Source: Pontibacter kalidii
GTDB taxonomy: Bacteria; Bacteroidota; Bacteroidia; Cytophagales; Hymenobacteraceae
NCBI RefSeq assembly: GCF_026278245.1
Contig: NZ_CP111079.1
Span: 4,416,501 to 4,480,500, forward strand
Reading direction: 5' to 3'
DNA length: 64,000 bases
Below the pieces are notes generated by a model. It saw only the letters and a list, made by a program, of their open reading frames with translations, was not told the origin of the DNA and ran no database searches. Below are positions 9,618-18,764 of the stretch, piece after piece (the stretch's first letter is position 1; every line of letters starts with the position of its first letter). A program made the position numbers and the translations under genes.

Positions 9618-10199
9618 ATGAAAAAGATTATTACGACAGGCTTGATAGCCGGCGCCTTCGTGTTTGCCGTGGCCTCCTGCAACCAGCAGGGTGGGGCCGT
9701 GGAGGAAGCCCAGGAGGTGAACGAGCAAGTAGCCGAGGACACGCAGATGGAGGATCAAATGACTAATATGTCCGACTTCATGACGAAAGCGGCCAGTGGC
9801 GGCATGATGGAAGTGGAGCTGGGTAAAATGGCGCAGGAGAAGGGCCAGCATGCGGATGTGAAAAGCTTTGGCAAAATGATGGTACAAGACCACTCGAAGG
9901 CGAACGAGGAGCTTAAGTCGCTGGCACAGAGGAAGAACATTGTGTTGCCCGACAGCATGGGCGAAAAGCACATGGACCATGTGCAGGAGCTGCGGGAGAA
10001 GACCGGCGCTGAGTTTGACAGAGCTTACATGGACCTGATGGTGGAAGACCATGAAGAGGACGTGAACATGTTTGAGGATGCCGCTGAAAACCTGGAAGAC
10101 CCGGATGTGAAGGCGTTTGCCAGCAAAACGGTTCCTACGCTGCGCCAGCACCTCAACCGGGCACAACAGATAGACAGCACACTGCAGCAAAGGCAATAG
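9618..10199 (+). CDS. DUF4142 lipoprotein (first copy)
   Basis: A 193-residue predicted lipoprotein: short signal peptide ending AVASC (Cys21), then an acidic linker, then a four-helix DUF4142 domain. The domain contains GKMAQEKGQHADVKSFGKMM and a second helix pair with HEEDVNMFED. DUF4142 proteins are ferritin-like helical periplasmic or surface proteins; their role is not established. It is followed after 82 bases by a second DUF4142 gene in the same direction, suggesting an old tandem duplication. Confidence 0.85.
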   Translation: MKKIITTGLIAGAFVFAVASCNQQGGAVEEAQEVNEQVAEDTQMEDQMTNMSDFMTKAASGGMMEVELGKMAQEKGQHADVKSFGKMMVQDHSKANEELKSLAQRKNIVLPDSMGEKHMDHVQELREKTGAEFDRAYMDLMVEDHEEDVNMFEDAAENLEDPDVKAFASKTVPTLRQHLNRAQQIDSTLQQRQ

Positions 10200-10281
10200 G
10201 CCTGGCTGGAGGTAACTAATTTTATAAAGCATCTGTAAGTCTTATCTTGCAGGTGCTTTATACATTAAACCGAAATCACCC

Positions 10282-10854
10282 ATGAGAAAAAGCATACAAC
10301 AAGTATTCGTCCTGTTGGCGCTGGCTTTTGCCACCGCCTGCGGCTCCGACGACAGCATCAGACAGGCAGCCGAGCAAAGCGTGGAGCAGTTTAAGGCGGC
10401 CGGCGTGCAGGAGGATATGAGGAACGATGCCCTGTTTGCCGCTGAGGCGGCCAGTGCCAGCATGCTGCAGGTGCAGCTGGGCGAGGCAGCCGAAGGCAAG
10501 GCCGTAAGCCCGGAGGTGAAGGGGCTGGCGCAGGAGATGGTAACAGCGCACCAGCGCATCCTCAACGACCTGCGCGACATGGCCGGCAGGGGAAACTTTG
10601 TGCTCCCTTCCACCTTGGGTGAGAGGCACCATGAAATATACCAGGAGGTAACCGATAAGTCCGGCATCTCCTTCGACCTGGCTTACCTGCGGCGCATCGG
10701 CGACCAGAATAAAGAACTGGTGGAGCGTTACGAAGATATGGCCAAGAACGGGCAGGTGATGGAGCTGAAGCAGTATGCCAGCAAGCAGGTGCCACTGCTC
10801 CAGCAGCACCAGCAGGTGCTGGAAAGGCTGCAGGACTCATTAGATGACCTATAA
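10282..10854 (+). CDS. DUF4142 lipoprotein (second copy)
   Basis: A 190-residue predicted lipoprotein (lipobox FATAC, Cys20) with the same architecture as its upstream neighbour. It has VQLGEAAEGKAVSPEVKGLA in the first helix pair and a C-terminal QVPLLQQHQQVLERL. The two copies have diverged strongly apart from the helical framework. The stop codon lies inside the left arm of the large terminator palindrome that follows. Function unknown. Confidence 0.83.
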   Translation: MRKSIQQVFVLLALAFATACGSDDSIRQAAEQSVEQFKAAGVQEDMRNDALFAAEAASASMLQVQLGEAAEGKAVSPEVKGLAQEMVTAHQRILNDLRDMAGRGNFVLPSTLGERHHEIYQEVTDKSGISFDLAYLRRIGDQNKELVERYEDMAKNGQVMELKQYASKQVPLLQQHQQVLERLQDSLDDL

Positions 10855-10906
10855 AAGTATAAAACCCCGCCGCCAAGATATGGCGGCGGGGTTTTATACT
10901 TTTATA
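10850..10906. terminator. Bidirectional terminator with 26-bp arms
   Basis: Perfect 26-bp arms at 10850-10875 and 10881-10906 with a 5-base loop. A GC-rich centre (CCCCGCCGCCA) is extended outward by AAAA/TTTT and then by AGTAT/ATACT, so the window-wide AAGTATA-type word is part of the stem. It serves the DUF4142 gene (+) and uvrA (-). Confidence 0.92.
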
Positions 10907-10930
10907 CTACTTGCTGATGCAGTATAACGC

Positions 10931-13837
10931 CTAGCTTTTTGGCGCTTCCTCCCCGTTCTCGCGGTAGTGGCTGGTAGCCAGCTCCTCTTTCAGGAACTTG
11001 GAAGTATAACCCTCCTTCGCTTTGGCTACTTGTTCCGGCGTGCCGGAGGCCACTATGGTTCCGCCTTTCTCACCGCCCTCCGGGCCGATATCGATGATCC
11101 AGTCGGCTATTTTTATCAGGTCCAGGTTGTGCTCGATGATGAGGACAGTATTGCCTTTGTCGGTTAGCTTGTGCAGCACGTCGCTCAGGTGCTCGATGTC
11201 CTGGAAGTGAAGGCCGGTAGTTGGCTCGTCCAGGATGTAGAGCGTTTGGCCGGTATCTTTCTTGGATAGCTCCGTGGCCAGCTTCACGCGCTGCGCCTCG
11301 CCGCCCGACAGGGTAGTCGCCTGCTGGCCTAAGGTAATGTAGCCCAGGCCCACATCGTTCAGCGTCTGTATCTTGCGGAGGATGCGCGGCTGGCTTTCGA
11401 AAAAGTCAACGGCCTGCTCAACGGTCATGTCCAGTACGTCGGTTATACTTTTGCCCTTAAAGCGTACTTCCAGTGTTTCGCGGTTGTAGCGTTTGCCTTT
11501 GCATACTTCGCAGGGCACGTATACATCCGGCAGAAAGTTCATCTCAATGGTACGCATGCCGGCTCCCTCGCAGGCCTCGCAACGGCCGCCTTTTACGTTA
11601 AACGAGAAGCGGCCCGGCGTATACCCCCTGATCTTGGCCTCCGGCAGCTGTGCAAACAGCGTGCGAATATCAGTGAACACGCCGGTATAGGTGGCAGGGT
11701 TAGAGCGCGGCGTACGGCCAATCGGCGACTGGTCCACCTCGATGACCTTGTCCAGGTGCTCGAGGCCCTCTATGCTTTTGTAGGGCAGCGGCTCCCGTTT
11801 CGCCCTAAAGAAGTGCGTGTTAAGTATAGGGTACAGCGTGTCGTGTATCAGCGAGGACTTCCCACTGCCCGAAACCCCGGTTACACATATCATTTTGCCC
11901 AAGGGCAGCTCCAGCGTCACGTTCTTCAGGTTGTTGCCGGTAGCGCCTTTCAGTTTAAGCATTTGGCCATTACCTTCGCGTTTTTTACGGGGCACTTGTA
12001 TGCCTCTGCGGTTGCTCAGGAAGTCGGCCGTAAGGGTGCCGGCGTTCATCATCTGCTGGGGCGTGCCGGCCGTTACCACCTGCCCGCCGTGTATGCCTGC
12101 GCCCGGTCCGATGTCGACCACGTAATCCGACTGCAGGATCATGTCCTTGTCGTGCTCCACTACAATGATGGAGTTGCCCAGGTCGCGGAGGTCTTGCAGG
12201 GCTTTTATCAGGCGCTCATTGTCGCGCTGGTGCAGGCCTATACTGGGTTCATCCATAATGTAGAGCACACCCACCAGCTGCGTGCCGATCTGCGTGGCCA
12301 GGCGGATGCGCTGGCTCTCGCCCCCCGACAGCGTTTTTACCGGGCGGTGCAGGCTCAGGTAATCCAGGCCCACGTCCAGCAAAAAGCCGATGCGCTTGCG
12401 GATCTCTTTCAGGAGTTCTTTGGCGATGACGTTCTGGCGCTCGCTCAGCCTGTCTTCCAGGCCATTAAACCAGGCAGCCAGCTTGGTAATATCTAAAACG
12501 GATAATTCGCCAATGTTCTTACCATCAATCTTAAAGTGAAGCGATTCCTTTTTGAGCCTGTGGCCGTTGCACTCGGGGCAGGTGTTGGTCTGCGTAAAGT
12601 CCTCTACCCAGCTTCGGATGTTATCGGAATCGGACTCCATCTGGTTTTTGAGGAAGTTGATGATGCCCTCAAACTCCACCGTGTAGTTGCCTTTCTTGGT
12701 GTTCACTTCCAGGTCCTCCTCCAGGCCATAGAGCAGCACCTGCAGCACCTCCTCCGGCAAATCCTTTATCGGCGTAGCCACCGACACCTTAAAGTGCTTG
12801 AACAGGGCCTCGATCTGCTTAAAGATCCAGATGTCGCGGTACTCACCCAGCGGGGCAATGCCTCCGCGGCGGATGCTTAGATCTTTGTCCGGAATAACGG
12901 ATTCTTCGGTGATCTCCTGTATCTCGCCCAAACCGTTACAAACCGGGCAGGCGCCGTAAGGCGAGTTAAACGAGAAGGAATTCGGTGCAGGGTCGTCGTA
13001 GGCAATGCCGGTGGCCGGATCCATGAGGTGGCGTGAGAAGAAGTGCGTCTTGTCGGCATCGGCGTCAAGTATAAGAATAGTGCCTTTGCCATGCGTCAGG
13101 GCGTTCTGTACCGAGCTCGATAGGCGGAAACGGTCCTCCTCCTTCACCACGATCTTGTCGATCACGATCTCGATGTCGTGGATCTTGTAGCGGTCTACCT
13201 GCATTTTCGGCGTTATCTCCAGCAGTTCACCATCCACGCGGGCACGGATAAAGCCCATCTTCCGGATCTGCTGGAAAAGCTCGCGGTAATGGCCCTTACG
13301 CCCCTTTACCACCGGCGCCAGCACCACAATGCGCTTGCCATCGAAGTGCTCCAGGATGTGGCTCACGATCTGGTCATCGCTCTGGCGTACCATTTTATCG
13401 CCGGTTACATAGCTGAACGCCTCTGCGGTACGCGCCCAGAGCAAACGCATAAAGTCATAGATCTCGGTGATGGTGCCTACGGTGGAGCGCGGGTTGCGGC
13501 TCGTGGTTTTCTGCTCGATAGAGATCACCGGCGAGAGCCCCTCGATCTTATCCACGTTCGGGCGCTCCAGGCCACCCATAAACGAGCGGGCGTAGGCCGA
13601 GAAGGTTTCCATGTAACGGCGCTGCCCTTCGGCGTAGATCGTATCGAAAGCCAGCGAAGACTTACCCGAGCCGCTGATGCCGGTAAACACCACCAGCTTG
13701 TAGCGTGGCAGCTTTATGGAAATGTTCTTGAGGTTATGTTCGCGGGCACCATATACTTCGATCTGCTGCGCTTCCCCGTTCTGAGGGAAAGCAGTGGCGG
13801 TGCCGGTTGTAGTTTCTTGCGCTTGGTTAAAAGCCAT
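10931..13837 (-). CDS. uvrA: Excinuclease ABC subunit A
   Basis: DNA damage-recognition ATPase of nucleotide excision repair, 968 residues; with UvrB it scans DNA for bulky lesions. It has two ABC ATPase modules: Walker A GISGSGKSS (about 53-61) and GVSGSGKSS in the C-terminal half, with signatures LSGGESQRI and LSGGEAQRV. Zinc-binding CxxC clusters are CPVCNG, CPECNGH and CEACEG/CEVCKG. About 25 extra N-terminal residues precede the usual IEVYGAREHNLKN start. A -7 box lies at 13862-13869. Single gene. Confidence 0.98.
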   Translation of the reverse strand: MAFNQAQETTTGTATAFPQNGEAQQIEVYGAREHNLKNISIKLPRYKLVVFTGISGSGKSSLAFDTIYAEGQRRYMETFSAYARSFMGGLERPNVDKIEGLSPVISIEQKTTSRNPRSTVGTITEIYDFMRLLWARTAEAFSYVTGDKMVRQSDDQIVSHILEHFDGKRIVVLAPVVKGRKGHYRELFQQIRKMGFIRARVDGELLEITPKMQVDRYKIHDIEIVIDKIVVKEEDRFRLSSSVQNALTHGKGTILILDADADKTHFFSRHLMDPATGIAYDDPAPNSFSFNSPYGACPVCNGLGEIQEITEESVIPDKDLSIRRGGIAPLGEYRDIWIFKQIEALFKHFKVSVATPIKDLPEEVLQVLLYGLEEDLEVNTKKGNYTVEFEGIINFLKNQMESDSDNIRSWVEDFTQTNTCPECNGHRLKKESLHFKIDGKNIGELSVLDITKLAAWFNGLEDRLSERQNVIAKELLKEIRKRIGFLLDVGLDYLSLHRPVKTLSGGESQRIRLATQIGTQLVGVLYIMDEPSIGLHQRDNERLIKALQDLRDLGNSIIVVEHDKDMILQSDYVVDIGPGAGIHGGQVVTAGTPQQMMNAGTLTADFLSNRRGIQVPRKKREGNGQMLKLKGATGNNLKNVTLELPLGKMICVTGVSGSGKSSLIHDTLYPILNTHFFRAKREPLPYKSIEGLEHLDKVIEVDQSPIGRTPRSNPATYTGVFTDIRTLFAQLPEAKIRGYTPGRFSFNVKGGRCEACEGAGMRTIEMNFLPDVYVPCEVCKGKRYNRETLEVRFKGKSITDVLDMTVEQAVDFFESQPRILRKIQTLNDVGLGYITLGQQATTLSGGEAQRVKLATELSKKDTGQTLYILDEPTTGLHFQDIEHLSDVLHKLTDKGNTVLIIEHNLDLIKIADWIIDIGPEGGEKGGTIVASGTPEQVAKAKEGYTSKFLKEELATSHYRENGEEAPKS

Positions 13838-13861
13838 TCAGGAATGCTTGATTTTAAATAG

Positions 13862-13869
13862 CAAAGGTA
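13862..13869 (-). promoter_or_regulatory. uvrA -7 box
   Basis: TACCTTTG on the minus strand, 25 bases before the uvrA ATG; exact TAnnTTTG. A -33 TTG is not obvious. Confidence 0.5.
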
Positions 13870-13954
13870 CAAAATTATCAGCGCTTTACCGTTGCGAAGC
13901 ACCAACCTATCTTAACAGAAATAAGCAGGAATAGGTTTAGGCCCAGGCTATACT

Positions 13955-14338
13955 TTAGTCGGTGTTGCCATAGCGGGAGGCCTCCTTCTCATGCAGCTCG
14001 GCATGCAGGTGGCTGGTGTGGGCGTAGTCCTGGCGCTGCCGGCGGATGAGCTTTTGCTTTTGCAGGTACCTGTAGAAGCTATAAAGGGCCAGCGCCACCC
14101 CAGCGGGCAGCAACATGATCCCGATAGCCACCAGGTATACATGCTGGGAGAGTTTGATAGCAGCAAAGCCGCCTCCGATAAGGGCGATAGCGGTGCGCAG
14201 GTAGGCCATCAGGGTACGCTCGTTGGCAAAGATGGTGCGCTGAAGGGCCATTTGGTCGCGTACCTCTGCGTTTTTCCTCTCCTGGTGCTTCAGCTTTTTC
14301 TTCAGCTTCTTTATCTCCTCCTGCTCCGAAGTCGACAT
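13955..14338 (-). CDS. DUF202 membrane protein (copy 2)
   Basis: A 127-residue protein: an N-terminal basic coiled-coil (EEIKKLKKKLKHQERKNAE), then the DUF202 signature RTIFANERTLMAYLRTA, then two to three hydrophobic spans and a charged His-rich tail. DUF202 (YidH-like) proteins are inner-membrane proteins of unknown function. It follows its paralogue at 14393-14782 after 54 bases and shares the N-terminal half almost residue for residue, so the pair is a tandem duplication and probably one transcript. Confidence 0.85.
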   Translation of the reverse strand: MSTSEQEEIKKLKKKLKHQERKNAEVRDQMALQRTIFANERTLMAYLRTAIALIGGGFAAIKLSQHVYLVAIGIMLLPAGVALALYSFYRYLQKQKLIRRQRQDYAHTSHLHAELHEKEASRYGNTD

Positions 14339-14392
14339 AGTTTAGTTTTTTGCAAAGTATACGGAGATGGCAGGACAGGGTATGAGAGGCGG

Positions 14393-14782
14393 CTACGGCA
14401 GGCTGTCTGCACCATCCTCTCTATACTTGCTGGTGTGGACCCGCTCGTGCTCGTGACTGGTAGGGGAGTAGTCCTGGTGGTGCCCCTCAATAAGTTTTTG
14501 CTTGTGCCTGAACCTGATAAAACTATAAATCGCCAGGATAATACCGATAGGGATAAGGATAATGCCGATGATTTCGAGGTACAGATCATCTGAGAACTTT
14601 ATCGCGGCAAAGCCACCGATAGAAACTGTCATGGCGGTGCGCAGGTAGGCCATCAGGGTGCGCTCGTTAGCGAAAATGGTGCGTTGTGTTGCCATCTGGT
14701 CGCGTACTTCCGCATTCTTCTTCTCCTGTACCTTTAGCTTCTTTTTCAGCTTCTTAATCTTCTCTTTATCAGGGCTCAGCAT
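14393..14782 (-). CDS. DUF202 membrane protein (copy 1)
   Basis: A 129-residue DUF202 protein: coiled-coil KEKIKKLKKKLKVQEKKNAE, the conserved RTIFANERTLMAYLRTAM, membrane spans from about 50 to 100, and a polar tail with HEHE. It is the promoter-proximal member of the DUF202 pair. Substrate and partners are unknown. The coiled-coil and membrane anchor are strongly conserved between copies, while the tails differ, which suggests different soluble contacts. Confidence 0.85.
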   Translation of the reverse strand: MLSPDKEKIKKLKKKLKVQEKKNAEVRDQMATQRTIFANERTLMAYLRTAMTVSIGGFAAIKFSDDLYLEIIGIILIPIGIILAIYSFIRFRHKQKLIEGHHQDYSPTSHEHERVHTSKYREDGADSLP

Positions 14783-15090
14783 GTTTTTATATACGAGTGC
14801 AGCCTGTGGGGTGTGTTGGTTGGGGTTGGAAAATTATGTGGGAGGACGTATTCGGCGTCCGTTGATAAACTATTTGCTTAGGCAAGGGGATACGACACTG
14901 CAAGAAAGTATAGCTTGTTTGTTGCAGTAACAGGGGACCTACCTGGTAAGCCTGGCGGAGTAATCTTGGAGCCATTAGGTGCGGGAGAAGCACAGTGCAA
15001 CAGAGAAGGATGATCTAAACCGCACGCACTAAACGCGAGAAGCCCGATGCGTTTGCAGCGGGCTTCTCTGTAAGTATAAGTATGGTTTCC
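14783..15090. other. Spacer between DUF202 pair and LOG gene
   Basis: 308 bases. It contains the LOG-gene terminator (15037-15068) and a weak imperfect hairpin (about 14898-14929). Nothing else recognised. Confidence 0.5.
15037..15068 (-). terminator. Terminator of LOG-family gene
   Basis: GAGAAGCCCG (15037-15046) pairs with CGGGCTTCTC (15059-15068), 12-base loop. The T-run on the minus strand is short. Confidence 0.65.
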
Positions 15091-15954
15091 TTAAAAGTTC
15101 GGAGACAGCAGGTACTTGCTGTAGAAGTCGTCGATGATCTTCACGGCCTCCGAGGGGTCGTCCACGATGTGCACCAGGTCCAGGTCTTCTGGACTGATGT
15201 TGCTTTCCATCTTCAGCATCACGTTTTCGACCCACTCCATTAAACCGCCCCAGTATTCGCGGCCCACCAGCACAATCGGGAAGGCGCCGATCTTCTTCGT
15301 TTGGATGAGCGTGATCGCCTCAAACAGTTCGTCCAGCGTACCAAAGCCGCCCGGCAACACCACAAAGCCCTGCGCATACTTCACGAACATCACCTTGCGC
15401 ACAAAAAAGTAGTCGAAGTTGATGAGCTTATCAGAGTCGATGTAGATGTTGTTGAACTGCTCGAACGGCAGGTGGATGTTCAGGCCCACTGACTTGCCGC
15501 CCTCGGAGTGCGCGCCTTTGTTGCCGGCCTCCATAATGCCCGGGCCGCCGCCCGTAATCACCCCATAGCCGTGGCGCACCAGCTTGGCGGCAATCTCCTC
15601 GGCCATGATATAATACTTATTGTCTGGCTTGGTGCGGGCTGATCCGAATACGGACACACACGGTCCGATCTTGGCCAGCTTCTCGAAGCCATCCACAAAC
15701 TCGGCCATCACTTTAAATATCTGCCAGGAGTCTGCAATCTTGATCTCGTTCCAATCCTTATCTACAAAGGCTGTGCGGATTTTAATGTCCTCAGCAGAGG
15801 CTGGAGCCGCGGTAGACTGGCCACTTTCGCGCAGGTCTGTTACCGACCTTGCTTTATTCTCGTTAACATCCGGTTTCAGAATCGTTTGGCCGCTGCCAGA
15901 GTGCAGTGCCTCGTCATTCAGTTTGGTTTTGCTCGTTTTTCTAAGCTTTGTCAT
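15091..15954 (-). CDS. LOG-family (TIGR00730) Rossmann-fold protein
   Basis: A 287-residue protein of the lysine-decarboxylase-like family, whose characterised members are nucleotide 5'-monophosphate phosphoribohydrolases (cytokinin-activating LOG type). The signatures GGGPGIMEAGNKGA and PGGFGTLDELFE are both intact. An unusual polar N-terminal extension of about 75 residues precedes the fold. The start at 15954 is preferred to the longer frame from 16014 because it follows a purine-rich GAGAAAGA and avoids an arginine run. The physiological substrate in this organism is unknown. Confidence 0.9.
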   Translation of the reverse strand: MTKLRKTSKTKLNDEALHSGSGQTILKPDVNENKARSVTDLRESGQSTAAPASAEDIKIRTAFVDKDWNEIKIADSWQIFKVMAEFVDGFEKLAKIGPCVSVFGSARTKPDNKYYIMAEEIAAKLVRHGYGVITGGGPGIMEAGNKGAHSEGGKSVGLNIHLPFEQFNNIYIDSDKLINFDYFFVRKVMFVKYAQGFVVLPGGFGTLDELFEAITLIQTKKIGAFPIVLVGREYWGGLMEWVENVMLKMESNISPEDLDLVHIVDDPSEAVKIIDDFYSKYLLSPNF

Positions 15955-16100
15955 AATTCTTTCTCGTCTTCTTCTGCGGAGGCTTTCGCCTGCTGTGCCC
16001 ACAGGCTGGGGCACGCTTCATCACATAATTATAAAATCAAGCCTGGCCCGCTGCCCCTGTGCAGGAGGGGAGCATCAGCGCCAAACGTGTAAAGGTATCT

Positions 16101-17348
16101 TTATTTCGACCGGATTGCTATTACAGGGTCTAGGTTTGAGGCCAGCACAGCCGGTATGATGCCCGAAAGCATGCCGATAACGGCCGATACGCCGAGGCCA
16201 AGTATAATGTTGCCTACCGAGAGCGTGACCTTCATCATATCCTGGGGGATGAGCGTGAGCAGGAACACCAGCATAATGCCTATTCCGCCGCCCAGAAGGC
16301 TCAGGAACACAGCCTCGAAGAGGAACTGGAAAAGTATAAAAAAGTTTTTGGCGCCCAGTGCTTTTTGGATGCCGATGATGTTGGTGCGCTCCTTTACCGA
16401 TACAAACATGATGTTGGCAATGCCAAAGCCCCCCACAAGTATGGAAAACCCGCCGATGACCCATCCCGCCAGGCCCACGACACTGAAGAAACCGCCGATG
16501 GCCTCCTGTATCATCTCCGGCCGGTTCATGGCAAAGCTATCCTCATCGCGGGGGCGCAGGCCCCGTATGTTGCGCATGATGCCGCGCGCTTCATACTCCA
16601 GCTCCAGCAGGCCCGGGTCGTTGTCGCGGCCTTTCAGGGCAATGGTGGACCCCAGGCCGTTTGGCCCCACATCATACATCTTGGAGAAGGTGCTGTAGGG
16701 CACCATGCCCATCTGGTCCATGTTCGGCATCCCGAAGATGTTCTCTCCCTGCTTTTCGATTACCCCGATCACGGAGAACTTCTGCCCGGACACCTTCAGC
16801 GTCTGCCCGATCGGGCTGCCGAAGGGGAAGAGCGTGGTGGCGATCTCGTCGCCGATGATGATCACGTTGCGGGCGGCCTCCGCCTCCTGCGGGGTAAAGT
16901 AACGGCCGTCTACAATCGGCACTTCGCTTACGCTGGGATAGTCGTAGGAGATGCCCATCAGGTTTCCGTTGGAGTAGCTGTTGTTGCCCTGCTTAAAGGT
17001 ATTGCCGCCCTTACTAGAGGATATGGCTACGCCGCTGCTGGTGGTGATGCGGCGCTCCAGCAGGCGAAACTCCCGCTCCGTGGGCTCCGGCCGCTGAAAG
17101 TACTTCCACCACGGATAGCTGCCCCCGGTAGACCAGGGCCACTTCTCCACATAGATTACCTTATCGCCGATAAAACTCATGCTGTCGCGCACATTGCGCT
17201 CCAGGGAGTCCACCAGCGTGAACACGGAGATGATGGCAAAGATACCGATGGTAACCCCCAGCAGCGACAGGATCGTGCGCAGGAGGTTGGCGCGCAAGGC
17301 CTGCCACGCAAAGCGGAAGCTTTCTGCTATCAGGCGGAGGTAGATCAT
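16101..17348 (-). CDS. MacB/FtsX-type ABC transporter permease
   Basis: A 415-residue inner-membrane permease. One N-terminal span (about 20-45, TILSLLGVTIGIFAII) is followed by a large periplasmic MacB_PCD domain (about 50-270). Three C-terminal FtsX spans follow, starting at VVGLAGWVIGGFSIL. It contains SVKERTNIIGIQKALGA, the hallmark coupling-helix region of the family. It should work with a MacB-like ATPase for efflux or lipoprotein-type mechanotransmission, but no ATPase gene is adjacent, so the partner must be elsewhere. Divergent from queA. Confidence 0.92.
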   Translation of the reverse strand: MIYLRLIAESFRFAWQALRANLLRTILSLLGVTIGIFAIISVFTLVDSLERNVRDSMSFIGDKVIYVEKWPWSTGGSYPWWKYFQRPEPTEREFRLLERRITTSSGVAISSSKGGNTFKQGNNSYSNGNLMGISYDYPSVSEVPIVDGRYFTPQEAEAARNVIIIGDEIATTLFPFGSPIGQTLKVSGQKFSVIGVIEKQGENIFGMPNMDQMGMVPYSTFSKMYDVGPNGLGSTIALKGRDNDPGLLELEYEARGIMRNIRGLRPRDEDSFAMNRPEMIQEAIGGFFSVVGLAGWVIGGFSILVGGFGIANIMFVSVKERTNIIGIQKALGAKNFFILFQFLFEAVFLSLLGGGIGIMLVFLLTLIPQDMMKVTLSVGNIILGLGVSAVIGMLSGIIPAVLASNLDPVIAIRSK

Positions 17349-17422
17349 AGTGTTCTTCTTAGATTGGGTAAAACAGTAGCAAGTAATTTTCTTAAAAGTA
17401 AGAATAATTCAGGCAAACTGAG

Positions 17423-17430
17423 TAAATTTG
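17423..17430 (+). promoter_or_regulatory. Possible queA -7 box
   Basis: Exact TAAATTTG 119 bases upstream of the queA ATG. A second, imperfect match (AATATTTG) ends 6 bases before the ATG, so the active start site is uncertain. Confidence 0.4.
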
Positions 17431-17549
17431 CGGTTCGATTTTTTGTTTTTTAGTTAGCGGTTGATTATGAACCTCAGCAGGAGGCGCTGCTGTTGTGTAA
17501 CCGGAGATACCCCACAAGTATAAGAACCAAATACCGTAATATTTGCTAT

Positions 17550-18596
17550 ATGAAATTATCCGAATTTAAATTTGAGCTTCCTGAAAGCTACCTTGCCACC
17601 CACCCTTCCGAAAACCGAGACGAGTCCCGCATGATGGTGATCCACCGCGACACCGGCAAAATCGAGCACCGCGTTTTTAAAGACATCCTGGAGTATTTTG
17701 ACGAGGGTGACGTGATGGTGGTGAATGACACCAAGGTGTTTCCGGCGCGCCTGTACGGCAACAAGGAGAAAACAGGGGCTAAGATCGAAGTATTCCTGCT
17801 GCGCGAACTCAACAAAGACATCCACCTGTGGGATGTGCTGGTAGACCCGGCCCGCAAGATCCGCGTAGGCAACAAGCTCTACTTCGGCGACAGCGACCTG
17901 GTGGCCGAGGTAATTGATAATACCACGTCCCGCGGCCGTACCATCAAGTTCCTGTTCGACGGCCCGGACGAGGAGTTCTACAAAACCATTAACGATCTGG
18001 GCGAAACACCGCTTCCGAAGTATATCAAGCGTGAGGCGGAGCCTGAGGACCGTGAGCGCTACCAGACCGTATATGCCAAGAACGTAGGTGCCGTGGCTGC
18101 CCCAACCGCAGGCCTGCACTTCACTAAAGAGGTGATGAAGCGCCTGGAGATCAAAGGTGTGGACGTGGAGCCGATCACGCTGCATGTAGGACTGGGTACT
18201 TTCCGTCCGGTGGATGTGGAAGACCTGACCAAGCACAAGATGGACTCTGAGAACTTTATGGTGCCTGCCACCACCGCCGAGCGCGTAAACAAGGCGCTGG
18301 ACAGCAAGAAGCGCGTTTGCGCCATCGGAACTACCACCATGCGTGCCCTGGAGTCCTCGGTATCGGCCAACAGCCGCCTGAAAGCCAACGAAGGCTGGAC
18401 AGACCGTTTCATCTTCCCTCCCTACGATTTTAAGATCGCCAACAGCCTGCTTACCAACTTTCATATGCCGGAAAGCACCCTATTGATGATGGCAGCTGCT
18501 TTCGGCGGGTATGACCTGGTGATGAAGGCGTACGAGGAGGCTATAAAGGAGAACTACCGCTTCTTCAGCTACGGCGACGTGATGCTGATCCTGTAA
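17550..18596 (+). CDS. queA: tRNA preQ1(34) S-adenosylmethionine ribosyltransferase-isomerase
   Basis: A 348-residue enzyme that converts preQ1 at tRNA position 34 to epoxyqueuosine using SAM as ribosyl donor. Recognised by the opening [17 protein letters not shown], then [14 protein letters not shown], the APTAGLHFT block, [11 protein letters not shown] and the terminal [11 protein letters not shown]. The ATG at 17550 gives the canonical N-terminus; the in-frame upstream start at 17493 would add 19 unconserved residues. Other queuosine genes are not in the window. Followed by a strong terminator. Confidence 0.98.
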   Translation: MKLSEFKFELPESYLATHPSENRDESRMMVIHRDTGKIEHRVFKDILEYFDEGDVMVVNDTKVFPARLYGNKEKTGAKIEVFLLRELNKDIHLWDVLVDPARKIRVGNKLYFGDSDLVAEVIDNTTSRGRTIKFLFDGPDEEFYKTINDLGETPLPKYIKREAEPEDRERYQTVYAKNVGAVAAPTAGLHFTKEVMKRLEIKGVDVEPITLHVGLGTFRPVDVEDLTKHKMDSENFMVPATTAERVNKALDSKKRVCAIGTTTMRALESSVSANSRLKANEGWTDRFIFPPYDFKIANSLLTNFHMPESTLLMMAAAFGGYDLVMKAYEEAIKENYRFFSYGDVMLIL

Positions 18597-18620
18597 GTAT
18601 AAATTGATTGCAAAAGTATA

Positions 18621-18661
18621 AAGTATAAAGCCCCGGCCTGCAAAGCCGGGGCTTTATACTT
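18621..18661 (+). terminator. queA terminator with AAGTATAAAG arms
   Basis: Perfect 17-bp arms (18621-18637 and 18645-18661): AAGTATAAAGCCCCGGC, 7-base loop, inverse arm ending TTTATACTT. Here too the AAGTATA word forms the outer stem. Confidence 0.92.
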
Positions 18662-18707
18662 TATATCAAGATGCTTAGAGATTTGAAACGTTTTTCGTAT
18701 TTCATCT

Positions 18708-18757
18708 CTACAACTCCTAAACTCTCTAACTCCCAAACTCAAAACAACTCTTTAACT
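18708..18757 (+). repeat. Pyrimidine-rich ACTC/TAAC leader repeat
   Basis: Units of the form AACTCCTAAACTCTCTAAC, closely matching the run before the gene at 5496. Its 3' end provides the TAACTTTG -7 box of ispD. Confidence 0.55.
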
Positions 18758-18760
18758 TTG
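18753..18760 (+). promoter_or_regulatory. ispD -7 box, predicted leaderless transcript
   Basis: TAACTTTG, exact TAnnTTTG, ends 5 bases before the ispD ATG at 18765. If used, transcription begins at or within a base or two of the start codon. Confidence 0.5.
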
Positions 18761-18764
18761 CCCT

